The notes below the pieces were generated by a model. That model worked only from the letters and a program-made list of their open reading frames with translations, did no database searches and was not told where the DNA came from. Below, piece after piece: positions 9,278 to 16,885 of a DNA stretch of 51,790 nt; position 1 is the stretch's first letter, and the number at the start of each line of letters is the position of its first letter. Source of the stretch: HGM04593 sp045646965 (GTDB lineage: Bacteria; Bacteroidota; Bacteroidia; Bacteroidales; Bacteroidaceae). Made by a program: the position numbers and the translations under genes. Location: positions 1 through 51,790 of the forward strand of contig JAZRLR010000017.1 of the NCBI GenBank assembly GCA_045646965.1. Reading direction: 5' to 3'.

Positions 9278-10174
9278 ATGAATGACGGAAAACGCTCTTT
9301 GAAATCGTGGATTATTGCCACACGTCCCTGGTCTTTCCCCGCGTCGTCGATGCCCGTGCTTGTAACTCTTGCCTATCTCACCTGGATGGGTGTAGAGATT
9401 AACTGGCTCACCGGTGTTTGGGCTCTTGTAAATATCGTTATATTTCACGCGGCAGGTAATACCTGGAGCGACTACTATGATTACATAAAAGGCGTAGATC
9501 GCGAGGATACCATCGGTGGTATGTCTATCGTGAGTGGTGAGTTCAAAGCGCAGGAGATACGCACTCTTGCGGCAATTCTTCTGGCTGTGGCTGTAGCGGC
9601 AGGTATCGGTCTTCTCTGCCTCACAGGTGTGGAGACTCTCTATTTCGGTCTTGCAGGCTGCTTGCTCACAATTGGTTATCCCTGGCTCAAGTTCCACGCT
9701 TTGGGCGACCTTGATATTTTCCTCACATACTCGCTGCTGCCCATCTTGGGTACCTCTTTTGTCGCTTGCGGCACAATACATCCCCAACTGCTGTGGCTCA
9801 CAGTTCCCATCGGTCTCATCACAGTGGGTATTCTTCACGTAAACAATACCCGCGACACAGAGCACGACAGCCGTGCAAATATTAAAACCTTTGCGATGAT
9901 TCTGGGAAAGAAAACTTCGGCCTATCTCTATTGCTTCGAGGTTGTTTTCCCCTTCGTGTGGGTGATTGCGGCAATTGTGGCAGGTGCTATGCCTGTGTGG
10001 TCACTGCTTGTGCTCGTTGCCTTGAAGCCCGCCATTGACAATGCACGCAAGGCTATGGCCTCTCTCACCCAGGGCCTGAAGGCACTTATAGGTGTCGATG
10101 AGCTCACAGCCAAGCTGCAGCTTATCTTCAGCCTTTTGCTCACCGTTTCACTCTTTGTTTCGGCATTGCTATGA
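9278..10174 (+). CDS. menA: UbiA-family prenyltransferase, probably 1,4-dihydroxy-2-naphthoate polyprenyltransferase
   Basis: A 298-residue polytopic membrane protein with about eight or nine hydrophobic segments. Both aspartate-rich motifs of UbiA enzymes are present: NTWSDYYD-x3-GVD at about 61-74 (Mg-diphosphate binding) and NNTRDTEHD at 189-197. This second form resembles MenA rather than UbiA or protoheme farnesyltransferase. MenA attaches the isoprenoid tail to dihydroxynaphthoate in menaquinone synthesis, as expected for an anaerobic Bacteroidales respiratory chain. The stop overlaps the start of the CPBP protease by 4 nt (ATGA). Substrate is inferred from motif form only. Confidence 0.85.
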   Translation: MNDGKRSLKSWIIATRPWSFPASSMPVLVTLAYLTWMGVEINWLTGVWALVNIVIFHAAGNTWSDYYDYIKGVDREDTIGGMSIVSGEFKAQEIRTLAAILLAVAVAAGIGLLCLTGVETLYFGLAGCLLTIGYPWLKFHALGDLDIFLTYSLLPILGTSFVACGTIHPQLLWLTVPIGLITVGILHVNNTRDTEHDSRANIKTFAMILGKKTSAYLYCFEVVFPFVWVIAAIVAGAMPVWSLLVLVALKPAIDNARKAMASLTQGLKALIGVDELTAKLQLIFSLLLTVSLFVSALL

Positions 10175-10791
10175 TGAAACGTGTAGTGTTTACACTTTGT
10201 GTGGCGGCTGTTCTGTGGACCGTGATGTTCTGCCCCTTGACCGCCCCTTATGTAAACTTCTGGTATATGATGACCGCCTCGGCCTGCACCCTCTCGCTGC
10301 TGGCGACAATCTTCGCTCCCTCCTGGTGGAAAAGAGTGCATATAACGCCTTCAAATATTCTGCTCGGCGTAGCTATTGCCGTGGCTCTGTGGGGTATCTT
10401 CTGGGTGGGCGACAAGCTCTCGCAGCTTATGTTCTCTTTTGCCCGTCCGCAGGTAGACCTCATCTATGGTATGAAGGAAGGGTCGTCGATGCTTATGCTC
10501 ACGGTGCTTATGCTTTTCCTCATAGGTCCTGCCGAGGAAATCTTTTGGCGCGGCTTTGTGCAGCAGAAGTTTTCGGAGCGTTGGAATCCTAATGTAGCAT
10601 TTGTGGTCACCACAGCTGTATATGCCCTTGTGCACGCAGGCTCTTGTAATTTTATGCTCACAATGGCAGCTCTTGTGGCGGGTTTTGTGTGGGGCTTGCT
10701 CTATCGTCTCTTCCCCGAGCGTTTCTCTGCGATAATAATTTCGCACGCCTTGTGGGATGTGGCCGTGTTTATATGGTTTCCCATAATGTAG
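10171..10791 (+). CDS. CPBP-family intramembrane metalloprotease (CAAX protease / bacteriocin-processing type)
   Basis: A 206-residue membrane protein. The CPBP/ABI active-site signature is complete: EEIFWRG at 122-128, a histidine at 155 in the following helix, and SHALWD near 191-196. These glutamates and histidines bind the metal in Rce1-like proteases. Bacterial members act on unknown membrane or lipidated substrates, and some give immunity to self-made peptides. Its start overlaps the menA stop, so the two are translationally coupled. Nothing nearby suggests a bacteriocin. Confidence 0.88.
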   Translation: MMKRVVFTLCVAAVLWTVMFCPLTAPYVNFWYMMTASACTLSLLATIFAPSWWKRVHITPSNILLGVAIAVALWGIFWVGDKLSQLMFSFARPQVDLIYGMKEGSSMLMLTVLMLFLIGPAEEIFWRGFVQQKFSERWNPNVAFVVTTAVYALVHAGSCNFMLTMAALVAGFVWGLLYRLFPERFSAIIISHALWDVAVFIWFPIM

Positions 10792-10817
10792 CAAGGCATA
10801 TTTGTCTCTCATATTCG

Positions 10818-10865
10818 GTCCCTTTCGTTTCTTTGTTATATATTTGCACAAAGTTCGAAAGGGAC
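10818..10865. repeat. 10-bp inverted repeat enclosing the radA promoter
   Basis: GTCCCTTTCG (10818-10827) and CGAAAGGGAC (10856-10865) are perfect inverted repeats 28 nt apart. The interval contains the TATATTTG -7 element (10839-10846), and a run of seven T follows the right arm at 10867-10873. It could be a terminator for the upstream gene, a leader hairpin of radA, or a paired protein-binding site. Confidence 0.6.
10839..10846 (+). promoter_or_regulatory. -7 element of the radA promoter
   Basis: TATATTTG matches TAnnTTTG, 29 nt before the ATG. The -33 region is weak (TTCG at 10814-10817). Confidence 0.55.
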
Positions 10866-10875
10866 GTTTTTTTAT

Positions 10876-12243
10876 ATGGCAAAGGATAAAAAAGTTTATT
10901 TGTGCAACGACTGCGGCTATGAGTCGCCCAAATGGCAGGGCCGCTGCCCTGCGTGCGGTGTGTGGAACAGCTTTGTGGAAAAAACCGTGCGTGGCGGCAC
11001 TCCGTTGCGTGCTGCGGCGTCGCACTCGCTGAATGCTCCCGCGCAACCGGTGCTCATAGACGATGTGGCCACCGATGAACTGCCCCGTATGGATATGGGC
11101 GATGCCGAGCTGAACCGTGTGCTTGGCGGTGGTCTTGTACCCGGCTCTCTTGTGCTGCTCGGCGGTGAGCCCGGCATAGGTAAATCGACTCTTGTGCTGC
11201 AGACAATCCTCGGCCTGCCTCACCGCAAGGTGCTGTATGTGTCGGGCGAGGAGAGCACGCAACAGATAAAGCTGCGTGCTGACCGCATTGCGCACAGCCG
11301 CGGTAATTGTCACATAGTGTGCGAGACTCTGCTCGAGACCATCTTTACCCATATAGCAAATGTGCAGCCCGAGCTGCTTGTGATAGACTCCATACAGACA
11401 ATGTGCACCGAAACGGTCGATTCGTCGGCAGGCAGTATGTCACAGGTGCGCGAGTGCACCACAATGCTGCTCAAGTATGCCAAAGAGAATAATGTCCCTG
11501 TGATACTTATAGGCCACATCACAAAAGACGGTGCCATAGCCGGTCCCAAGATTCTGGAGCACATTGTGGACGTGGTGATACAGTTCGAGGGTGATCAGCA
11601 CTACCTCTATCGTGTGCTGCGCTCTATAAAAAACCGTTTCGGCAGCACGGCAGAGCTTGGCATTTACGAGATGCGCCGCGAGGGCTTGCGTCAGGTGAGT
11701 AACCCTTCGGAGCTGTTGCTCAGCGAGCGTCACAAGGGTATGAGCGGCATTGCCATAGCGTCGGCCATAGAGGGTGTGAGCCCCTTTCTCATTGAGGCGC
11801 AGGCGCTTGTGAGCACCGCAGCCTACGGAACGCCGCAACGCTCGGCAACGGGCTTCGATATACGCCGTATGAATATGCTCCTGGCTGTGCTCGAGAAGCG
11901 TGTGGGCTTCAAGCTCGCGCAGAAAGATGTCTATCTGAACATTGCGGGCGGTCTGCGTGTAAATGACCCCGCCATAGACCTTTCGGTGATAAGCGCCATA
12001 CTGTCGAGCAATATGGATGTGGAGATAGAGCCCACGGTGTGTATGTCGGGCGAGGTGGGGCTCTCGGGTGAGATACGCCCTGTGAACCGCATAGAGCAGC
12101 GCATAGCCGAGGCTGCCAAATTAGGATTCAAACAGATTATAGTTCCAAAGTCGAATATAAAAGGCCTCGACCTTTCGCGCTTCGCCATAGAGGTGTTGCC
12201 CGTGAACAAGGTAGAGGAGGCTTTTCGCATAATTTTCGGATAA
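10876..12243 (+). CDS. radA: DNA repair protein RadA (Sms)
   Basis: A 455-residue protein with the standard RadA layout. A four-cysteine zinc finger (C10, C13, C24, C27) is followed by a RecA-like ATPase with Walker A GGEPGIGKST at 96-105. The RadA-specific KNRFG motif is at 252-256, and a Lon-protease-like C-terminal domain lacks protease function in this family. RadA is a branch-migration helicase acting on recombination intermediates. It starts right after the inverted repeat described above and ends 4 nt before the FAD oxidoreductase gene. Confidence 0.97.
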   Translation: MAKDKKVYLCNDCGYESPKWQGRCPACGVWNSFVEKTVRGGTPLRAAASHSLNAPAQPVLIDDVATDELPRMDMGDAELNRVLGGGLVPGSLVLLGGEPGIGKSTLVLQTILGLPHRKVLYVSGEESTQQIKLRADRIAHSRGNCHIVCETLLETIFTHIANVQPELLVIDSIQTMCTETVDSSAGSMSQVRECTTMLLKYAKENNVPVILIGHITKDGAIAGPKILEHIVDVVIQFEGDQHYLYRVLRSIKNRFGSTAELGIYEMRREGLRQVSNPSELLLSERHKGMSGIAIASAIEGVSPFLIEAQALVSTAAYGTPQRSATGFDIRRMNMLLAVLEKRVGFKLAQKDVYLNIAGGLRVNDPAIDLSVISAILSSNMDVEIEPTVCMSGEVGLSGEIRPVNRIEQRIAEAAKLGFKQIIVPKSNIKGLDLSRFAIEVLPVNKVEEAFRIIFG

Positions 12244-12247
12244 ACAG

Positions 12248-13849
12248 ATGATTCACGAATTTCAAACAAGGGCTTTGCCGCATCAGGCGGTGAATGAGCA
12301 GGCGCTCAAACGCTTTGTGGCCGAGGCCAAAGGGTGGGACGTGCGCACAATAACCGCCGTGCGTGTGCTGCGCCGCAGCATAGATGCACGTCAGCGCACT
12401 ATCTTTGTAAACCTCTCGTTGCGCGTCTTTGTGAACGAGATGCCGCAAGAGGAGGAGTTTACCCGCCGTGAATATGGCAACGTGGAAGGGAAGAACCCCG
12501 TCGTTGTGGTGGGTGCGGGGCCTGCAGGCCTCTTTGCCGCTCTCAAGCTCATAGAGAATGGTCTTCGTCCCATTGTAGTGGAGCGCGGCCGCGATGTGCG
12601 CACCCGCAAGATTGACCTTGCAAACATATCGCGCGAGCACAAGGTGAACCCCGAGTCGAACTATTGCTTCGGTGAGGGTGGCGCAGGTGCCTATTCCGAC
12701 GGCAAGCTCTACACCCGCAGCAAGAAACGCGGCAGCATAGAAGGGGTGCTAAATATCTTCTGTCAGCACGGAGCAAGTCCCTCGATACTTGCCGACGCAC
12801 ATCCCCACATTGGTACCGACAAGCTGCCTCGCGTCATAGAAAATATGCGCAAGACCATAATTGAGTGCGGCGGCGAGGTGCGTTTCGAGACAAAGATGGA
12901 GGGCCTGTTGCTGCAAGGCGGCCGCGTGTGTGGCGTGAGCACTTCAAAGGGTGAGATTCTCGCCCCTGCGGTGATTCTTGCCACGGGACACTCGGCAAAG
13001 GATGTCTACCGCCATCTGCACGCAAGCGGCGTGGCGCTCGAGAGCAAAGGCTTTGCCGTGGGTGTGCGCCTTGAGCACCCCTCGCAGCTTATAGACAAAA
13101 TACAATATCACAGCCCTAACGGCCGTGGTAAATATCTCCCCGCAGCCGAGTACAGCTTCACCACGCAGGTGGACGGTCGCGGAGTATACAGTTTCTGTAT
13201 GTGTCCGGGAGGTGTGGTCATACCTTCGGCCTCGGCCGAGAGGGAGCTTCTCGTAAACGGTATGTCGCCCTCGCACCGTGGAGGTGCCTGGAGTAATTCG
13301 GGTATGGTGGTGCAGGTGAATCCCGAGGATGTTTTCCTGCCCGAAATGCAGATAGATGTCGATGGCATAGAGAGTGTGGAGGCCTCGTCGCCCCTTTGTG
13401 TAATGAATTTCCAGGAGAAGCTCGAGAGGCTCTGCTGGGCTATGGGTAACTATCGCCAGACGGCTCCTGCGCAGCGTATGACCGACTTTGTAAACAGGAA
13501 ATTGAGCTACGACCTGCCCAAGAGCTCTTACGCTCCGGGGCTCATCTCCTCGCCTATGCACTTCTGGCTGCCCAAGTTCATCTCCTCGCGTCTGCAGAAG
13601 GGCTTCACCCACTTTGGCCGCGTGTCACACGGCTTCCTCACCTCCGAGGCTACAATGATTGGAGTGGAGACACGCACTTCGTCTCCTGTGCGCATTGTGC
13701 GCGACAACGACACCTTGCAGCACGTAGCCGTTGAGGGCCTTTTCCCCTGTGGCGAGGGTGCAGGTTACGCCGGCGGAATTGTGTCGGCTGCGGTCGATGG
13801 CGAGCGCTGTGCTTTGTCGGCGGCGCAATATGTAGAGCGCATTAAATAA
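12248..13849 (+). CDS. FAD-dependent oxidoreductase (COG2509-type, NAD(P)/FAD dehydrogenase)
   Basis: A 533-residue soluble flavoprotein. After an ~80-residue N-terminal domain there is a dinucleotide-binding motif VVVVGAGPAGLFAAL, followed by VVERG, near residues 82-115. The C-terminal PCGEGAGYAGGIVSAAVDG motif closes the FAD site. This arrangement is that of the uncharacterised FAD-dependent dehydrogenases grouped in COG2509. The substrate is unknown. It is only 4 nt downstream of radA and likely shares its transcript. Confidence 0.87.
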   Translation: MIHEFQTRALPHQAVNEQALKRFVAEAKGWDVRTITAVRVLRRSIDARQRTIFVNLSLRVFVNEMPQEEEFTRREYGNVEGKNPVVVVGAGPAGLFAALKLIENGLRPIVVERGRDVRTRKIDLANISREHKVNPESNYCFGEGGAGAYSDGKLYTRSKKRGSIEGVLNIFCQHGASPSILADAHPHIGTDKLPRVIENMRKTIIECGGEVRFETKMEGLLLQGGRVCGVSTSKGEILAPAVILATGHSAKDVYRHLHASGVALESKGFAVGVRLEHPSQLIDKIQYHSPNGRGKYLPAAEYSFTTQVDGRGVYSFCMCPGGVVIPSASAERELLVNGMSPSHRGGAWSNSGMVVQVNPEDVFLPEMQIDVDGIESVEASSPLCVMNFQEKLERLCWAMGNYRQTAPAQRMTDFVNRKLSYDLPKSSYAPGLISSPMHFWLPKFISSRLQKGFTHFGRVSHGFLTSEATMIGVETRTSSPVRIVRDNDTLQHVAVEGLFPCGEGAGYAGGIVSAAVDGERCALSAAQYVERIK

Positions 13850-13866
13850 ATTTCTGTTTCATAATA

Positions 13867-13906
13867 AAAATAGTAGGCTTTAGGAAATCCTAAAGCCTAC
13901 TATTTT
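13867..13906. terminator. Bidirectional terminator between FAD oxidoreductase and GH20 genes
   Basis: A perfect 19-bp inverted repeat (13867-13885 and 13888-13906), A-rich at the outer left and T-rich at the outer right. It lies between converging genes, and the right arm overlaps the GH20 stop codon. Confidence 0.9.
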
Positions 13907-15947
13907 ATTCCACCACAATTTCGTCGGTAAACATAAAACCGCCCTGCTTGCCTCGCTCGGCGCGGTAGCGTATGTATCGTGCCTTTTCTGCACCCTCCCA
14001 GCCATATTTCTTAAAGCTCAAGGTGTCGTCGCGTGTCACGTTGTGCTCTATGGTGACAAGGTCGGTGAAGGTAGTGCTGTCGGCAGAGACTGCAATTGTG
14101 ACCTTTGCGGGCAGATATATTCCGGGCTCGCATATCTGCATAAAATCGGCATATATACCTTTTATATCACATACCTCCTCCATATCTATGCAGAGGTCTA
14201 TGCCTCCTCTGCCAATGAAGCCCTGCCAGCGTTTGTCGCTGTTATTCCAGCCACCGTGTACACCGTCGGTGAGTGCGCTGTCGCCTCCCGCCGTGTATGT
14301 GGGGTAGTAGGGCGATTTAGGTGCATAGTGCACTTTCTTCCCTTTGGCAAGGTGGTTGTTTATTGTGTGCGACAAGGGGCGGTTACCTACCTCTTTGCTC
14401 AAGTCGAAAGCGTTGTATCCCCTTGCGCGCAACTCTTTCACGGCGTTCAGCGCTCTTGTGTGGAAGGATGTGTAATTACGTCTCTCCTGCGGGCTCCAGC
14501 CCATCTCGGCAATGGCGAGGATGCGCGGGTATATCATATATTCGTTGTGCTCTTTTGTTGGGATGTATTCGGCCCACACATTTCCTTGCACTCCTATAAT
14601 TCTTTTGGCAGCAACAGAATCGATTCCGTTTGTGGGATTATAGGAATAGACTCTCTCGAGGGGCAGGTAGCCGCCAAAGGCAACGGGTTGTGTGTTGGGC
14701 GCGTCCTGATAGGAGTCGAGGTAGCAGAACTCTCCGGGTGTCATAATGGCATTGTGTCCGCTCTTTGCCGCTTGTATGCCTCCGTCGGTGCCGCGCCACG
14801 ACATAACTGTGGCGTTGGGGGCAAGGCCGCCCTGCAGAATCTCGTCCCAGCCTATGATATAGCGTCCTTTGCTGTTGAGGAACTTCTCTATGCGTGTTAT
14901 AAGGTAGCTCTGCAGCTCCTCTACATTGGCGAGCCCCTCCTCTTTCATACGTTTGCGGCACAAGGGACAGTTGCCCCACGACTGCTTTCCGGCTTCGTCG
15001 CCGCCTATGTGTATGTATCTGCTTGGGAAGAGCTCCATAACCTCGGTGAGCACATCTTCGAGAAATTTAAATGTCTTTTCGTTTCCCACACAGAAGTCGG
15101 CCTGTTTATATGGCTCGTGGGTACACGACAGCTCGGGGTAGGCGGTAAGCACCTCCTCGGAGTGCGCGGGCATCTCAATCTCGGGTATTACGGTGATGTG
15201 TCGCTGTGCCGCATATTCTACAATCTCGCGTATATCCTCTTGGGTGTAGTATCCGCCGTGTGAGCAGCTGTCTCCCTCTTGCTTGTAGAGGCGGTCGCCA
15301 TACCACCAGTCTTTCCATTCCTTGTGGCTGCGCCACGCTGCAAAATTGGTGAGACGGGGGTATTTTTTTATCTCTATGCGCCAGCCGGCTGCGTCGGTGA
15401 GGTGCAGATGCAGGCGGTTCATTTTGTAGAGCGCCATTGCATCTATCTGTTTTTTTATGTACTCTTTGTCGTAGAAGTGACGCGACACATCGAGCATAAG
15501 GCCGCGATACCGGAATCGGGGCTCGTCGCTTATGCGCCCGCAGGGTATCTCTCCTGTGGCGTTGTAGAGTTGTATGAGGGTCTGTGTGGCATAGAAAAGA
15601 CCTGCCTCGTCGAGAGCTTTTATCTCAACCTTTTCTTTTGTGGTTTCTATGTGGTATCCTTCGTGCGATGTGATGCCCTCTATGGAGTCGGCTATCGACA
15701 GGGTTATGTTTTTTTCTCCCCCGTCGCTTGTGGGGAGCGGGCTTGTGCGATATACCTCTTCGAGTGAGGCTCTCGCTTCAGCGGGTGCCTCTACTATGAG
15801 CCTCACCCCTTTGTCGAAGGTGAAAAATCCCTTTTCTGTGGTGTAATCCTTGGGCGTGGGCAGCAGGTGAGTCTCTATTACATCGCTCTGCTTGTTACAC
15901 GAAAGCAATAAAATCATTGCAAGCACAAGGGATATTTTCTGTTTCAT
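13905..15947 (-). CDS. Beta-N-acetylhexosaminidase, glycoside hydrolase family 20, lipoprotein
   Basis: A 680-residue predicted lipoprotein (hydrophobic leader ending LLLSC at residue 16). An N-terminal GH20b-like domain is followed by the GH20 barrel. Diagnostic sequences are HLTDAAGWRIEIKKYP and HIGGDEAGK near residue 315, where Asp-Glu is the catalytic pair used with the substrate acetamido group. The last ~130 residues resemble a carbohydrate-binding beta-sandwich. It removes terminal GlcNAc or GalNAc from glycans such as mucin or host N-glycans. It starts 4 nt after the metA stop and is the last gene of a four-gene unit. Confidence 0.93.
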   Translation of the reverse strand: MKQKISLVLAMILLLSCNKQSDVIETHLLPTPKDYTTEKGFFTFDKGVRLIVEAPAEARASLEEVYRTSPLPTSDGGEKNITLSIADSIEGITSHEGYHIETTKEKVEIKALDEAGLFYATQTLIQLYNATGEIPCGRISDEPRFRYRGLMLDVSRHFYDKEYIKKQIDAMALYKMNRLHLHLTDAAGWRIEIKKYPRLTNFAAWRSHKEWKDWWYGDRLYKQEGDSCSHGGYYTQEDIREIVEYAAQRHITVIPEIEMPAHSEEVLTAYPELSCTHEPYKQADFCVGNEKTFKFLEDVLTEVMELFPSRYIHIGGDEAGKQSWGNCPLCRKRMKEEGLANVEELQSYLITRIEKFLNSKGRYIIGWDEILQGGLAPNATVMSWRGTDGGIQAAKSGHNAIMTPGEFCYLDSYQDAPNTQPVAFGGYLPLERVYSYNPTNGIDSVAAKRIIGVQGNVWAEYIPTKEHNEYMIYPRILAIAEMGWSPQERRNYTSFHTRALNAVKELRARGYNAFDLSKEVGNRPLSHTINNHLAKGKKVHYAPKSPYYPTYTAGGDSALTDGVHGGWNNSDKRWQGFIGRGGIDLCIDMEEVCDIKGIYADFMQICEPGIYLPAKVTIAVSADSTTFTDLVTIEHNVTRDDTLSFKKYGWEGAEKARYIRYRAERGKQGGFMFTDEIVVE

Positions 15948-15951
15948 ATTT

Positions 15952-16848
15952 CTACTTGTTTATATGTTTTTTCTTTGCGAGGTAGAACTCTATCCAGTTA
16001 TTGAAGAGCCTATGTGCCGTGCCCTGCCAATAGTTGAGCGGCGGCTGCGAGGGGTCGTCATTGAAATAGTAGTTTATGGGGATGTTTATAGGCAATCCTT
16101 TGCGCACATCGCGCTTGTGCTCGCTGTCGAGTGTGTAGAGCGCATACTCGGAGTGGCCTGTGATAAAGAAATTGTTTGTCTCCTTTTCCTGCATAATGTA
16201 GACGCCCGACTCCTCCGACTCCGATAGCAGCAGCAGACGCGGCTCGGCAACTACGTCGGCGCGATGTATGTTTGTGTGGCGGCTGTGCGGCACATATATA
16301 ATGTGGTCGAACCCTGTGAGCAGGGGATGGTCGGTGTGTAACTGTGTGTGGGGGAACACTCCGAACATCTTGCTTGGCAGCAGGTATTTCTGTATGCCGA
16401 ACTTGCGGTACAACCCAGCCTGTGCCGCCCAGCAGATAAAGAGTGTCGATGTGACATTTGTCTTTGCCCACTCAAAAATCTCGCACAGCTCGTCCCAGTA
16501 GGTTACCTCCTCAAAGGCAATCTTCTCAATGGGTGCACCTGTTATTATGAGGCCGTCGAAATGGCTCTCCTTCAACTCGCTGAATGCCTTGTAGTAACGC
16601 TGCATATGCTCGGGCGAGGCGTGCTTGGGCGTGTGTGTGTCGAGCTTCATCGGCACAATCTCCACCTCGTGCTCTGTTGTGGACATCACCCTTATGAAAT
16701 CTGCTTCGGTACTCTCCTTCATAGGCATAAGGTTGAGCAGGGCAATCTTTAAGGTTTTTTCGCTTGTGGTTGTGAACACCTCAAATTCGTTGCCCTCGTC
16801 GAGCACTGCTTGCAGTGCAGGCAGTCCTGTCGGTACTTTAATTGGCAT
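15952..16848 (-). CDS. metA: Homoserine O-acyltransferase, MetA family (probably acetyl-CoA specific)
   Basis: A 298-residue enzyme that activates homoserine for methionine synthesis. The start at 16848 gives the conserved MPIKVPTGLPA N terminus. Catalytic residues are visible: Cys in TLFICWAAQAG near 142, and His/Glu in FFITGHSEYA near 235-237. At the position equivalent to E. coli Gly111, this protein has Glu (GAPIE, residue 108). Published MetA work links Glu there to acetyl-CoA use and Gly to succinyl-CoA use, so the product is probably O-acetylhomoserine despite the family's usual succinyltransferase name. It uses the homoserine made by thrA 8 kb away. Confidence 0.93.
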   Translation of the reverse strand: MPIKVPTGLPALQAVLDEGNEFEVFTTTSEKTLKIALLNLMPMKESTEADFIRVMSTTEHEVEIVPMKLDTHTPKHASPEHMQRYYKAFSELKESHFDGLIITGAPIEKIAFEEVTYWDELCEIFEWAKTNVTSTLFICWAAQAGLYRKFGIQKYLLPSKMFGVFPHTQLHTDHPLLTGFDHIIYVPHSRHTNIHRADVVAEPRLLLLSESEESGVYIMQEKETNNFFITGHSEYALYTLDSEHKRDVRKGLPINIPINYYFNDDPSQPPLNYWQGTAHRLFNNWIEFYLAKKKHINK

Positions 16849-16885
16849 ATAGATAAGGTTTGTATTTGTTTTTAATAGGGTTGCT

